64,000 nucleotides of DNA. It comes from CAZTQN01 sp964615765 (GTDB lineage: Bacteria > Planctomycetota > Phycisphaerae > Phycisphaerales > UBA1924). The stretch is from assembly GCA_964615765.1 (NCBI GenBank), contig CAZTQN010000002.1, positions 1 to 64,000 of the forward strand, read 5' to 3'. Below are positions 25,089-32,736 of this stretch, piece after piece. The number at the start of each line of letters is the position of its first letter. The first letter of the stretch is position 1. The translations under genes and the position numbers were made by a program. Under the pieces are notes generated by a model. The model saw only the letters and a program-made list of their open reading frames with translations. It searched no databases and had not been told where the DNA came from.

Positions 25089-26933
25089 ATGCGGGGCGCG
25101 GTGCCGGACATCCGCGAGTGTGTCGTCGCCATCCAGGGCGGCGGCGTCTTCGGCCTCTCCCTGCTCGGGCAAGCCTCCGCCGTCCTGGAACACCGCGGCT
25201 ACACCCCGCTCGCCTTCGCCGGCACCTCCGCCGGCGCGCTGGTCGCCACGCTCCTCTGGGGCGGGCTGCCCCCCTCCACCGTCCGCGACCGGCTCATCCA
25301 ACTCGCGCAGACCGCCCCGCCCGGACGCCGCCTCGGTGAACTCCTCGGCCCGTTCGACGGGCACGTCGCGCCCGAAGACCTGCCCGATCTTCGCGCCCGC
25401 GGCCTCCGCGCTTCGCGCTCGCTCCTGGCTGGCAATCTGGTCGCGCGCCTCCTCGCCATCTGGCGGGCCAAGGCGCTGTACGACGACCTGCGCCCGCAGC
25501 TCGACCAGCGCGGCTTGTTCAGCGCGACCGACCTCGAAGACTGGATCGAGCACACCCTCCGCGCCGCCGCCGACCTCCCCCCCCACCTCCGCGACAAGCC
25601 CACGCCGCTCACCTTCGGCGACTATCTCGACGCCGCGTACGAGGACCCGGTCGCGAACTACCGCCCGCCGCTCATCTTGACCGCGACCAACCTCGCGCGT
25701 GGGCGGCTGGAACTGATCAAGTCGTACGACGACGCGTTCCGCAACGTGCCCGTCGCCGCCGCGGCCCGGGCCTCGGCCTCCTTCCCTTTTGCGATCCGTC
25801 CGCGCGACCTGCCGCAGATGCCCGACGGCGGCACCTTCGCCGACGGCGGGATCACCGCCAACTTCCCGCTGTGGGTCTTCTCGCAGGCGATGCGCGACGA
25901 ACTGAGCGGGCACCCGCTGTACGACTGGATCGCCTACCGCCCGTGGCTGCGCCTGGGCCTGCGCGTCGTCGACGACGCCGAGACCGTCACCGACACCACC
26001 GGGCTCGCCGGCGTCAGCGCCGCCCTGGGCCGCCTGGCCACCCGCGGCACGCGCGACCAGCTCGAGTCTCAACTCGTCTCCGCCCTGCCGCACGTGCACC
26101 CCGTGCGCCAGCCCTACGCCCGCACGGGCGGCCCGCCGGGCGTGCTCGACCTCAGCGCGCTCGACCCGCCCCGCATCACCGCGATGTTCGAACTGGGCCA
26201 GCAGTGCGCCCACGACGAACTCGATCGGCGGCAGGACCCTGGCCTGTACGACCCCGGGGCCGACCTCGAACTGGTCGAGATCGAGCTCGCGGAGCTCGTC
26301 GCCCGCGCCGGTCGGCGTCTGTCTCCGACCACGCCCGACCCGGCGACGCTCTTTCGCGCCAACGTGTTCCTGCTCAGCCCGACGGGGTTCGTGATGGCGT
26401 TCTCGACGGCGGGCCCGCCCGAGCCGGGCCCGGACGACCCGCCGCCGATCTGCTTCCCGTCGACGCGCAGCGGGATCGCGGGCATCGCGTACACCGTGCG
26501 TCGCCCGATGATCTGCAACCGCCAGCAGGCGCGGGCGCTGGCGTTCGACGATCCGGCGCGGTTCACGCGCGTGTTCGAACTCCCGCCGCGTCCGGATACC
26601 CCGGCCGATCCGCCGCCGCCGCCCGCGACGTGGACGCTCAGCTCGCCGATCTTCGACCCGCAGGAGTCCCGCCTGTGGCCCAGCCATTCGGGCGAGACGA
26701 TCGAGGTCGATCAGTTCGAGACCATCGGGCGGTTCCCGTTCGACCCGCCGGCGTTCGGCCCGGTGATCGGGGTGCTGAACCTTGACGGCCTGTGGGCGTA
26801 TGACGCGGTGGGGCTGAACCCGGACGTGGATGCGCACCTTGAAGACCCGCGCATCCGCGACATACTCGAGATCGCCCAGGCCGCCGCCGTCCGCCTGGGC
26901 CGCCTGCTGATCTGGGACCGCACCGAACCCTGA
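25089..26933 (+). CDS. Patatin-like phospholipase with C-terminal GAF-like region
   Basis: 614 residues. The first 300 are a patatin domain: the oxyanion loop QGGGVFG (16-22), nucleophile serine in FAGTSAGAL (45-52), and the catalytic aspartate in FADGGITANFP near 255-260. It should hydrolyse acyl esters of lipids. The last 200 residues contain FRANVFLLSPTGFVMAF and GVLNLDGLWAYD, a GAF-like pattern in which a small ligand might regulate the lipase. No signal peptide. Unlike classic patatins the second half is longer than the catalytic part. Confidence 0.85.
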   Translation: MRGAVPDIRECVVAIQGGGVFGLSLLGQASAVLEHRGYTPLAFAGTSAGALVATLLWGGLPPSTVRDRLIQLAQTAPPGRRLGELLGPFDGHVAPEDLPDLRARGLRASRSLLAGNLVARLLAIWRAKALYDDLRPQLDQRGLFSATDLEDWIEHTLRAAADLPPHLRDKPTPLTFGDYLDAAYEDPVANYRPPLILTATNLARGRLELIKSYDDAFRNVPVAAAARASASFPFAIRPRDLPQMPDGGTFADGGITANFPLWVFSQAMRDELSGHPLYDWIAYRPWLRLGLRVVDDAETVTDTTGLAGVSAALGRLATRGTRDQLESQLVSALPHVHPVRQPYARTGGPPGVLDLSALDPPRITAMFELGQQCAHDELDRRQDPGLYDPGADLELVEIELAELVARAGRRLSPTTPDPATLFRANVFLLSPTGFVMAFSTAGPPEPGPDDPPPICFPSTRSGIAGIAYTVRRPMICNRQQARALAFDDPARFTRVFELPPRPDTPADPPPPPATWTLSSPIFDPQESRLWPSHSGETIEVDQFETIGRFPFDPPAFGPVIGVLNLDGLWAYDAVGLNPDVDAHLEDPRIRDILEIAQAAAVRLGRLLIWDRTEP

Positions 26934-26947
26934 ACCTGACCAAGCTC

Positions 26948-27229
26948 ATGCCGACCGACCCGACCGACCCGACCAAGCCCATCAAGCCCGACAACGCCCA
27001 GCGTCCGGACGCTCCCGCTCTGCGCGAGCCGTCCGCCCCGGATACGCACCTGTCCCGCTGGAACGGCGTGGATCTGCCCGTCGGCATGATCGCGCTGCGC
27101 ATCCCGGCCCGCCCCATCGTCGACGCCGACCACCCCGAACGCGTGCACGCCACGGCGCTCGGCGTATACGCCTTCGCCCGTCGTCTTCGCGCGGGGAGCG
27201 GCAACTCGTCCTTACCCACGCGCGTATAG
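26948..27229 (+). CDS. Small hypothetical protein
   Basis: 93 residues starting with a Pro/Asp/Thr repeat (MPTDPTDPTKPIKPDN) followed by a compact segment (VDLPVGMIALRIPARPIVDADHPERVHATALGVYAFA). Third positions are strongly G/C as in real genes, and it begins 14 nt after the patatin stop. However it has no Shine-Dalgarno sequence or close TAnnnT and its end overlaps nadD by 18 bp on the other strand. Moderate to low confidence. Confidence 0.5.
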   Translation: MPTDPTDPTKPIKPDNAQRPDAPALREPSAPDTHLSRWNGVDLPVGMIALRIPARPIVDADHPERVHATALGVYAFARRLRAGSGNSSLPTRV

Positions 27230-28006
27230 GCCGCGCTCGCGGATGTACGCGAGCACGCCCGGATCGAGCAATCGCCCCGCCGTGTCCCACAGTTCGCCCG
27301 CCAGCGCCCGCCGAATCGTCGTCGCGCTGACGTCGATCGTCCCCGTCGGCACGATCGCGTCGGCCCACATCGCCAGTTCCTGAGCCGACCAGAACTTCGT
27401 CCGGGCCAGGCCGTCGGTCAAGGTCGCGTGCGCCGGGGTGGGCGCTCCGCCGGCGCTCGCGCCCGCACCGGCGGGGGCGGCGGCCGTTCGGAGCATCACC
27501 GCCGGCGTCGCCAGACGCAGAATGTCCCGCGGGCGGTGCCAGCGGTGAAACGCCAGGGCCTGGTCGGCCCCGATGATGAGCCGCAGCGGACACCCCGCCA
27601 GCCCGCGGTCGTCCAGCCACGCACGGGCCCGTTCGAGCGTGTCGACGCTGTAACTCGGGCTGTCCGCGGGTGCGCCGTCCGCCGCGGCCCGGTCCAGTTC
27701 GTCCGTCCACACCGCCGCCCGCGGCACGCGCTCCAGCGCCAGCCGCAGCATCGCCGCGCGGTCCTGATCCGACCCCTTTGGTCCGTCGGCCTTGTGCGGA
27801 CTCCGGGCCGCGGGCACGAACAGCAGCCACCCGCGCCCGATCGCGTCGGTGCCCGTTCTTCGCTCCAGTTCGTCGCGCACCAGCACGGGGAGCTGCACGT
27901 GCCCCACGTGCGGCGGGTCGAACGTCCCGCCCATCACGGCGACCATCTTGGGCCCGTCCGCCGCGCCCGTCGGCACCGGCAGATCCGTCGTCGCTCGCGC
28001 CGTCAT
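27212..28006 (-). CDS. nadD: Nicotinate-nucleotide adenylyltransferase
   Basis: 264 residues. It adenylates nicotinate mononucleotide in NAD synthesis. Motifs: VMGGTFDPPHVGHVQL (the GGxFDPxHxGH nucleotidyltransferase signature), FVPAARSPHK, SYSVDTL, and near the end GTIDVSATTIRRAL (the ISSTxIR motif). The ATG at 28006 overlaps the upstream stop as ATGA. An Ala/Gly-rich insert (AAPAGAGASAGGAPTP) around residue 190 is longer than in typical NadD. Confidence 0.94.
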   Translation of the reverse strand: MTARATTDLPVPTGAADGPKMVAVMGGTFDPPHVGHVQLPVLVRDELERRTGTDAIGRGWLLFVPAARSPHKADGPKGSDQDRAAMLRLALERVPRAAVWTDELDRAAADGAPADSPSYSVDTLERARAWLDDRGLAGCPLRLIIGADQALAFHRWHRPRDILRLATPAVMLRTAAAPAGAGASAGGAPTPAHATLTDGLARTKFWSAQELAMWADAIVPTGTIDVSATTIRRALAGELWDTAGRLLDPGVLAYIRERGLYARG

Positions 28007-28743
28007 CGCCGCACTCCCGCGCCCGCCAGCACGCACACCCGCGCTCCGACCTTCGGCAGCACGCGACGGCTGCGGCGCAGCACGCCGACCACGTGCGGCA
28101 CGAGCGTGGGCTTGGTCGCCAGATCCACCGCGGCCCGCAGCACGCGCGTGTCACCCCCGGCCGAGATCCACCGCAGCACCTCGCCCGGCAGGGTCTCCTC
28201 GGGCGTATCGCTGACCCCGCGGACCACGCCCCAGCGCACGCCGCGCTCGATGCACACCCGCGCAAACGCGTGCGACTCCATGTCCACGATCGCCGCGCCC
28301 GTCTCCAGCGCGAGCGCCCGCTTCTCGCTGGGCGTTGCCACAACGCGGTCGACGGCGACGAGCGTGACGCCCGCGGCGTCGGCCCCGACGGGCGGCGTCC
28401 ACGACCCGCCGTGCGTGTCGATCACCCGCGCGATCCCCGGAACATCATCCGTCGCGGCCAGCCCGCCGCACGCGCCGGCGAGGATGACGCTCACCGCCGC
28501 GCTGCTGCGGTCTCGGTCGAGCTCGCGCTCCAGCACGCGCACGATCGCGTCCTTGCCGATGCCCGTCTGCACGCAGCGCACGCGGGACAGCCCGGCCCGG
28601 CGCGTCGCCGCGGCGACCGCGTCATGCTCGATGCGCATCGGGCACAGGACAAGCACCGGACCGCCCGCTCGTTCGGCGCCGGCCATCCCGGGCTCGCCCG
28701 CGTGGTGATCCACATGCCCATGACTCATCGCGCCCGCCTGCAT
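28003..28743 (-). CDS. Nucleoside phosphorylase-like (PNP/MTAN superfamily) protein
   Basis: 246 residues. VLVLCPMRIEHDAVAAA, GIGKDAIV, VILAGACGGLA and VDMESHAFARVC are the family landmarks; the Met-Glu of VDMES binds the ribose in MTAN and PNP. Substrate is not clear; hopanoid-associated phosphorylases are another possible group. The ATG at 28743 was chosen because TATCGT lies 5 nt upstream; an ATG at 28728 is the alternative. It is coupled to nadD by an ATGA overlap. Confidence 0.82.
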   Translation of the reverse strand: MQAGAMSHGHVDHHAGEPGMAGAERAGGPVLVLCPMRIEHDAVAAATRRAGLSRVRCVQTGIGKDAIVRVLERELDRDRSSAAVSVILAGACGGLAATDDVPGIARVIDTHGGSWTPPVGADAAGVTLVAVDRVVATPSEKRALALETGAAIVDMESHAFARVCIERGVRWGVVRGVSDTPEETLPGEVLRWISAGGDTRVLRAAVDLATKPTLVPHVVGVLRRSRRVLPKVGARVCVLAGAGVRR

Positions 28744-28748
28744 CGCGG

Positions 28749-28754
28749 ACGATA
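28749..28754 (-). promoter_or_regulatory. Predicted -10 element TATCGT of the phosphorylase-nadD operon
   Basis: TATCGT on the minus strand ends 5 nt before the ATG at 28743 and faces the divergent element at 28780. Confidence 0.5.
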
Positions 28755-28779
28755 GAGCCCCTGCGCCCGCGAGGACCCA

Positions 28780-28785
28780 TACCGT
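28780..28785 (+). promoter_or_regulatory. Predicted -10 element TACCGT of the acetyltransferase gene
   Basis: TACCGT ends 5 nt before the ATG at 28791. Only 25 nt separate the two divergent hexamers here. Confidence 0.5.
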
Positions 28786-28790
28786 GGGGC

Positions 28791-29408
28791 ATGTTGCCGC
28801 CATTTGCTCCGTTTGCGCTGCCCGGAGCCCGGGCCCGGTTTGTGCCGCTGTCGCGCGAGCACGCGCCGGACCTGCTCACCGCACTCGATCACGACCGCGT
28901 GTGGGACTACATCCCCTGGCCACGCCCGCGCTCGCTGACGGACATGCAGGCGTACATCGATGCCGCGCTCGCGGCCCACGCCGGCGGGACGGAGATCGCC
29001 GTCGCCATGCTCGATACGCACGGCTCGCCCAGCGGGCATCCCCGCGCCGTCGGTACCAGCCGCTTCACCGACATCTCTCTCCGGCACCGTTCGTGCGAGA
29101 TCGGCTGGACCATCATCGCCCCCGCGGCCCAACGCACCAGCATCAACACCGAGGCCAAGCTCACGATGCTCACGTTCGCGTTCGAGACGCTGAACTGCGT
29201 CCGCGTGCAGCTCAAGTGCGATGGGCGCAACATCCCATCGCAGAACGCGATCCTGCGCCTGGGCGCGTCGTTCGAAGGCCGCCTGCGCAAGCACCGCATT
29301 CTGCCCGACGGCTACATCCGCGACACGATGATGTACAGCATCACCGACGACGATTGGCCGCGGATCAAGGCCCATCTTGAGCGCCTGCGTGCGCCCCGGC
29401 CCGCCTGA
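28791..29408 (+). CDS. GNAT family N-acetyltransferase (RimJ/RimL type)
   Basis: 205 residues with the RimJ/RimL layout: a start FVPLSREHAPDLLTAL, VGTSRFTDISLRHRSCEIGWTII in the central sheet, a helix after AQRTSINTEAKLTMLTFAF and CVRVQLKCDGRNIPSQNAILRLGASFEG. The usual acetyl-CoA loop Q/RxxGxG/A is reduced to AAQRTSIN, as in several members of this group. Likely acetylates an amino group on a protein or small molecule; the substrate is unknown. Confidence 0.88.
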   Translation: MLPPFAPFALPGARARFVPLSREHAPDLLTALDHDRVWDYIPWPRPRSLTDMQAYIDAALAAHAGGTEIAVAMLDTHGSPSGHPRAVGTSRFTDISLRHRSCEIGWTIIAPAAQRTSINTEAKLTMLTFAFETLNCVRVQLKCDGRNIPSQNAILRLGASFEGRLRKHRILPDGYIRDTMMYSITDDDWPRIKAHLERLRAPRPA

Positions 29409-29429
29409 CGCCGCGTGCGCCCCCGCGCC

Positions 29430-30689
29430 TCACGCCGGCTCGATGTCCTGCTCCTGCACGCCCGAGTCGTCGGCGGGCTTGCCCACGGCCCGCACGGCCT
29501 TCAGCAGGGCCGGCTCGCTGAGTTCATCGCCGCGGAGCCACACCCCGCCACGCTTCTTCGCCGGCAGCAGCACCATCCGCGCCACCGCCGCGACGGCGTC
29601 GAGCGTGCCCGCGTCCAAGCCCGACGGGGCCCGCCCGCGCTCAACCGCCGCCCGCACCGCGGGCCAGATTTCCGCGACCGCCGCGGCTCCGCCCGCGGGG
29701 AGCACGTCGACCACCGGCGTCAGCCGCAGCCCGCTCCACACCAGCACCGCGGCCCGCCCCTGGGCCGCCCGCCCGACCAGCACGCCGCGCCAGTCGCTCA
29801 TCCGCTCGACAGAGGCGAGCGCCCCGCTGGTCATCGCTTCGCACGCGGCGATGGCGCGCTGGGCCCGGGCCGCGACCTCGAACGCCTGCGTCGCCGCCGC
29901 CTCCCGCACCCGCGCGTGCAGGACCTCGATCACGCGCCCGCGCGTGCTCGCGCACAGACCCTCCGCCGCCTCGCGCACGCGCTGGCGGTACTGCTCCAAC
30001 GGCTCGCTCCCGTCGCACGGCGCGGGGCACCGCGCCATTTCCTTGTACGCGCACGCCGTCGCCTTGGGCGCCTGCACCAGCAGGTGGTGATACCGGCACA
30101 GGTCGAACCCGTCGATGGCCCGCTCGATCACCCGCCCCGCCGCGTCCTTGTTGGCGATCGGCCCGATCAACCGGGCCGCGTCCAGCGGCGCGTGCTCCTC
30201 AACACCGGCCCGCTTGCCCAGCGCCCGCGCCTTGCCCGCGGCCGGGCCCAGGTTCGTCTTGCCCCACTCCGGATGCTCCGCGTCCGGGTCGACGGTCACG
30301 AACCACGGACGCCAGCGTTCCAGCACGACGCGGTGCGCCAGCGGCAATCGCGCCCGCGCTTCTTCCAGATACGCCGCGTCCGCCTCCACCCCCGTCCATG
30401 CCACCCGCACGCACACGCGGGCCGTGATCGCCCGGTGATCCACCCGCATCGCCGACCGCGGCTCGTCCGCGTCCGGCTCGCTCAGGCGCCGTCGGGCCAG
30501 TTCACGCAGGTTCCGCGTGGTCGCGATCAGCACGGCCCGCCCGTCGCGGGCTTCGAACACCGCCACGCCCGGCGCCTCGGGCAGCGCGCGGAACAGCGGC
30601 GCCGTCGCGGCGTCCTCCGGCACGTCCAGAATCGCGTCGTACGCCCGCCCCTCAACCCGCCCCGCTTCCCCCGCGCCGTCAGCGTTCAC
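29430..30689 (-). CDS. UvrC-like protein with degenerate GIY-YIG domain
   Basis: 419 residues. Residues 36-70 align with the UvrC GIY-YIG nuclease, but GIY and YIG read GVAVF and VLIATT and the catalytic tyrosines are absent. Residues 176-225 match UvrC well: GPIANKDAAGRVIE, then cysteines 198, 213, 221 and 225 spaced like the UvrC iron-sulfur ligands (ACAYKEMARCPAPC). The C-terminal RNase H-like half and the HhH of full UvrC are not evident. The GTG at 30689 overlaps the upstream stop (GTGA). It may be a regulatory or repurposed UvrC paralogue. Confidence 0.8.
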   Translation of the reverse strand: MNADGAGEAGRVEGRAYDAILDVPEDAATAPLFRALPEAPGVAVFEARDGRAVLIATTRNLRELARRRLSEPDADEPRSAMRVDHRAITARVCVRVAWTGVEADAAYLEEARARLPLAHRVVLERWRPWFVTVDPDAEHPEWGKTNLGPAAGKARALGKRAGVEEHAPLDAARLIGPIANKDAAGRVIERAIDGFDLCRYHHLLVQAPKATACAYKEMARCPAPCDGSEPLEQYRQRVREAAEGLCASTRGRVIEVLHARVREAAATQAFEVAARAQRAIAACEAMTSGALASVERMSDWRGVLVGRAAQGRAAVLVWSGLRLTPVVDVLPAGGAAAVAEIWPAVRAAVERGRAPSGLDAGTLDAVAAVARMVLLPAKKRGGVWLRGDELSEPALLKAVRAVGKPADDSGVQEQDIEPA

Positions 30690-31210
30690 ACCGCCAGCCC
30701 GTGGATCTCGGCCTCGAACGTCAGCTTGTGATTCGACACGCCCTGCACTTGGCAGACAAACCCGCGCCGCGACCACTTGGTCTCGCGGCACAGCAGGTAC
30801 AGCTCCTCACCGGGCGCGACCATCGCGCGGAACGAGCAGTTCTCGATCCGCGTGAACGCCGCGGTCATCGGCTCGGGCAGGCGCGCGTTGTAGAGGAACA
30901 CCGCCAGCTGCGCGCTGGCCTCGACCTGCAGCACGCCCGGGAGCATGGGCCGCCCGGGGAAGTGCCCCGCGACCCAGAACTCATCCTCGCGCACGCGCTT
31001 GACAGCGACGCCTTCCTTGCAGTCGTCGGAGTGCCAGACAATCCCGTCGATCTGCATCATGACCCCGCGGTGCGGGATCCAGCGTTCCAGCTCCGTCCGC
31101 CCGACCCGCAGGCGCGTCATATCGATCGCGGCGAGGTCGATGAGCAGCCCCTTGGGCCACTTCGCCCCCACGCGGGAAACCGCCGGCGTGCTCGAGTGCG
31201 CGATCGTCAT
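30686..31210 (-). CDS. FabZ-like beta-hydroxyacyl-ACP dehydratase family protein
   Basis: 174 residues with a hotdog fold: IPHRGVMMQIDGIV corresponds to the FabZ HRxPxLLVD region, and GHFPGRPMLPGVLQVEA holds the catalytic His and Glu. It probably dehydrates or binds a 3-hydroxyacyl chain for fatty acid or lipid A precursors. It is larger than typical FabZ by an N-terminal extension, and other fab or lpx genes are not adjacent. The start is uncertain: ATG 31210 is listed, and GTG 31258 would add 16 residues. Coupled to the UvrC-like gene. Confidence 0.82.
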   Translation of the reverse strand: MTIAHSSTPAVSRVGAKWPKGLLIDLAAIDMTRLRVGRTELERWIPHRGVMMQIDGIVWHSDDCKEGVAVKRVREDEFWVAGHFPGRPMLPGVLQVEASAQLAVFLYNARLPEPMTAAFTRIENCSFRAMVAPGEELYLLCRETKWSRRGFVCQVQGVSNHKLTFEAEIHGLAV

Positions 31211-31356
31211 ACCCGCGTCCGGCTCCCGGCTTGGGCGGTCCGACGCCGCCAAGCCCACGATGGGCCCGTCGGCGATCGCCTCCCGTGAGGATAACGCCGC
31301 AAACCGTCCCTGTCACCCGCCCGCCCGCCTCCGAGCGCACCCCCGCTTGCGGGGTC

Positions 31357-31383
31357 CGGGCTCTCACTGATCGTGAGAGCCCG
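31357..31383 (-). terminator. Hairpin downstream of the histone-like gene
   Basis: An 11-bp perfect stem, 31357-31367 (CGGGCTCTCAC) with 31373-31383 (GTGAGAGCCCG), loop of 5. No T run follows on the minus strand, but a second small hairpin (CCCCGC..GCGGGG, 31341-31354) does. It sits 24 nt after the stop of the 31407-31604 gene. Confidence 0.55.
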
Positions 31384-31406
31384 CCGCCCCTGAGCGGCTC
31401 AGTCGA

Positions 31407-31604
31407 TCACGGCTTGGCCGGCTCGCTGGCGGTCCCGCTCCCGCGACCTTCAAGGATCGCCTCGCGGATCTCCTGGGCGATCTTCTTGACGTCCTGCATG
31501 GCGCCGCGCACGCGCGTCCCCGCCGCCTTGTTCCCGCCCTCGGCCTTCTGCACGTCGGGTTCGATCTCCGCCACCAGTTTCTTCAGCCGCTCATACGCTT
31601 CCAC
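31407..31604 (-). CDS. Hc1-type histone H1-like DNA-binding protein
   Basis: 65 residues: EAYERLKKLVAEIEPDVQKAEGGNKAAGTRVRGAMQ... in which KAEGGNKAAGTRVR closely matches the KAEKGNKAAAQRVR core of chlamydial Hc1. The long basic tail of Hc1 is absent; the end is only GTASEPAKP. Proteins of this kind are common in planctomycetes and are expected to bind and compact DNA. Start codon GTG with a GGAAAGG upstream. Monocistronic. Confidence 0.8.
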   Translation of the reverse strand: MEAYERLKKLVAEIEPDVQKAEGGNKAAGTRVRGAMQDVKKIAQEIREAILEGRGSGTASEPAKP

Positions 31605-31719
31605 TGCTTCCAGCCTTTCCGAGCCGGCCCGCGCCCCACCCCGGGACTCCCCGCATCCGCCGTGCTCCGGCGATGATACCCCGCCCCCCTAGCCCGACCG
31701 ACAGCCCCTGAACAAAAAC

Positions 31720-32736
31720 CTATCGACCCACCAGCGGCAGCGTTTTCTCGAGAATCTCCAACGCCGCGTGCACGTACCGCGGGTGCCCCTCGTGCTCCAG
31801 ATACAGCGGGACCGTCGCCGCCATGAGCACCCGGCGGCAGTGGGCGAGCTGCGCGTAATCCTCGTTGCCAAGCCGCCCTGCTTCGCGCAGATGCCGCGCA
31901 ATCTGTGACACCGGTTTGACCCCGCACAGCATGTCCGGCTTGCCCCAGTACAGCCGCTCGAGATACAGCGCGTCCTCGACCCAGTGCCCTGGGTGCACCA
32001 TGGCGAGGTCGATGAGCACGCACCCCTGCCCGGGCGTGTCGCCGGCGCGGCGCATGGCATTGCCCGGGTGCAGGTCGCCGTGGCACCAGGTCGCGATCTC
32101 GCGCGCCTCCCACCGGGCCACGATCGCGCCCAGCGTCCGCTGCACCTGCTTGAGGGCCTCGTTCCAGCGCTGCCCGTCGGCCATGCCCACGTCCTTGGCG
32201 ACTTGGCGGGCCCGTTCGATCATCGCGGCCCAGTCTTCGCCGGTTGGGCGCGGCGCGGCCTGCACAGGCCGCACCGCCGCCGCACACCCGTACCACTTGG
32301 CCGCCGTCAGCAGCAGGTCCTCCACGCTCGCCTTATCCAGCGAGCGGCTGAGCGGCGCACCGTCGAGTTTCTCGATGACCAGCCAGGCCAGGTCATACCC
32401 GCCGACTTCCAGCCCATGGGCCAAGACCCGCGGCGTGATGGGCCGCGCCGCCTCACCGCCGTCGCTCCCATTCCCCCCCATCGCCGACCCGTTCCCCAAG
32501 GCCGTCGTCCAGCGATACTCCGTCGGCTTGACGGGCACCTTGACGACGACCTCGCGTTCGACGCCGTCGTCGCAGCGATAGCGGGCGTAGCCGGTCGAGG
32601 CCCCGCCGGCCTGCCACGCGGCCCGGAACCACGTCGGCGTGGTCAGCCTGCCGTCGCACGCCGCCACCAACACCGGCGCCAGCGCGCCGGCGAGCCCTTC
32701 CGCGTCTGCTTCGAGCGGGTGATGGTGGTCACTCAT
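31720..32736 (-). CDS. Phosphotransferase of the aminoglycoside/choline kinase fold
   Basis: 338 residues. WCHGDLHPGNAM is the Brenner motif of the catalytic loop and CVLIDLAMVHPGHWVEDAL holds the metal-binding aspartate. An N-terminal lysine candidate is in REVVVKVPVK. The substrate is not predictable; related enzymes phosphorylate sugars, choline or thiamine. The ATG at 32736 overlaps the rsmA 3' end by 8 bp, so it belongs to the rsmA operon. Confidence 0.82.
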   Translation of the reverse strand: MSDHHHPLEADAEGLAGALAPVLVAACDGRLTTPTWFRAAWQAGGASTGYARYRCDDGVEREVVVKVPVKPTEYRWTTALGNGSAMGGNGSDGGEAARPITPRVLAHGLEVGGYDLAWLVIEKLDGAPLSRSLDKASVEDLLLTAAKWYGCAAAVRPVQAAPRPTGEDWAAMIERARQVAKDVGMADGQRWNEALKQVQRTLGAIVARWEAREIATWCHGDLHPGNAMRRAGDTPGQGCVLIDLAMVHPGHWVEDALYLERLYWGKPDMLCGVKPVSQIARHLREAGRLGNEDYAQLAHCRRVLMAATVPLYLEHEGHPRYVHAALEILEKTLPLVGR

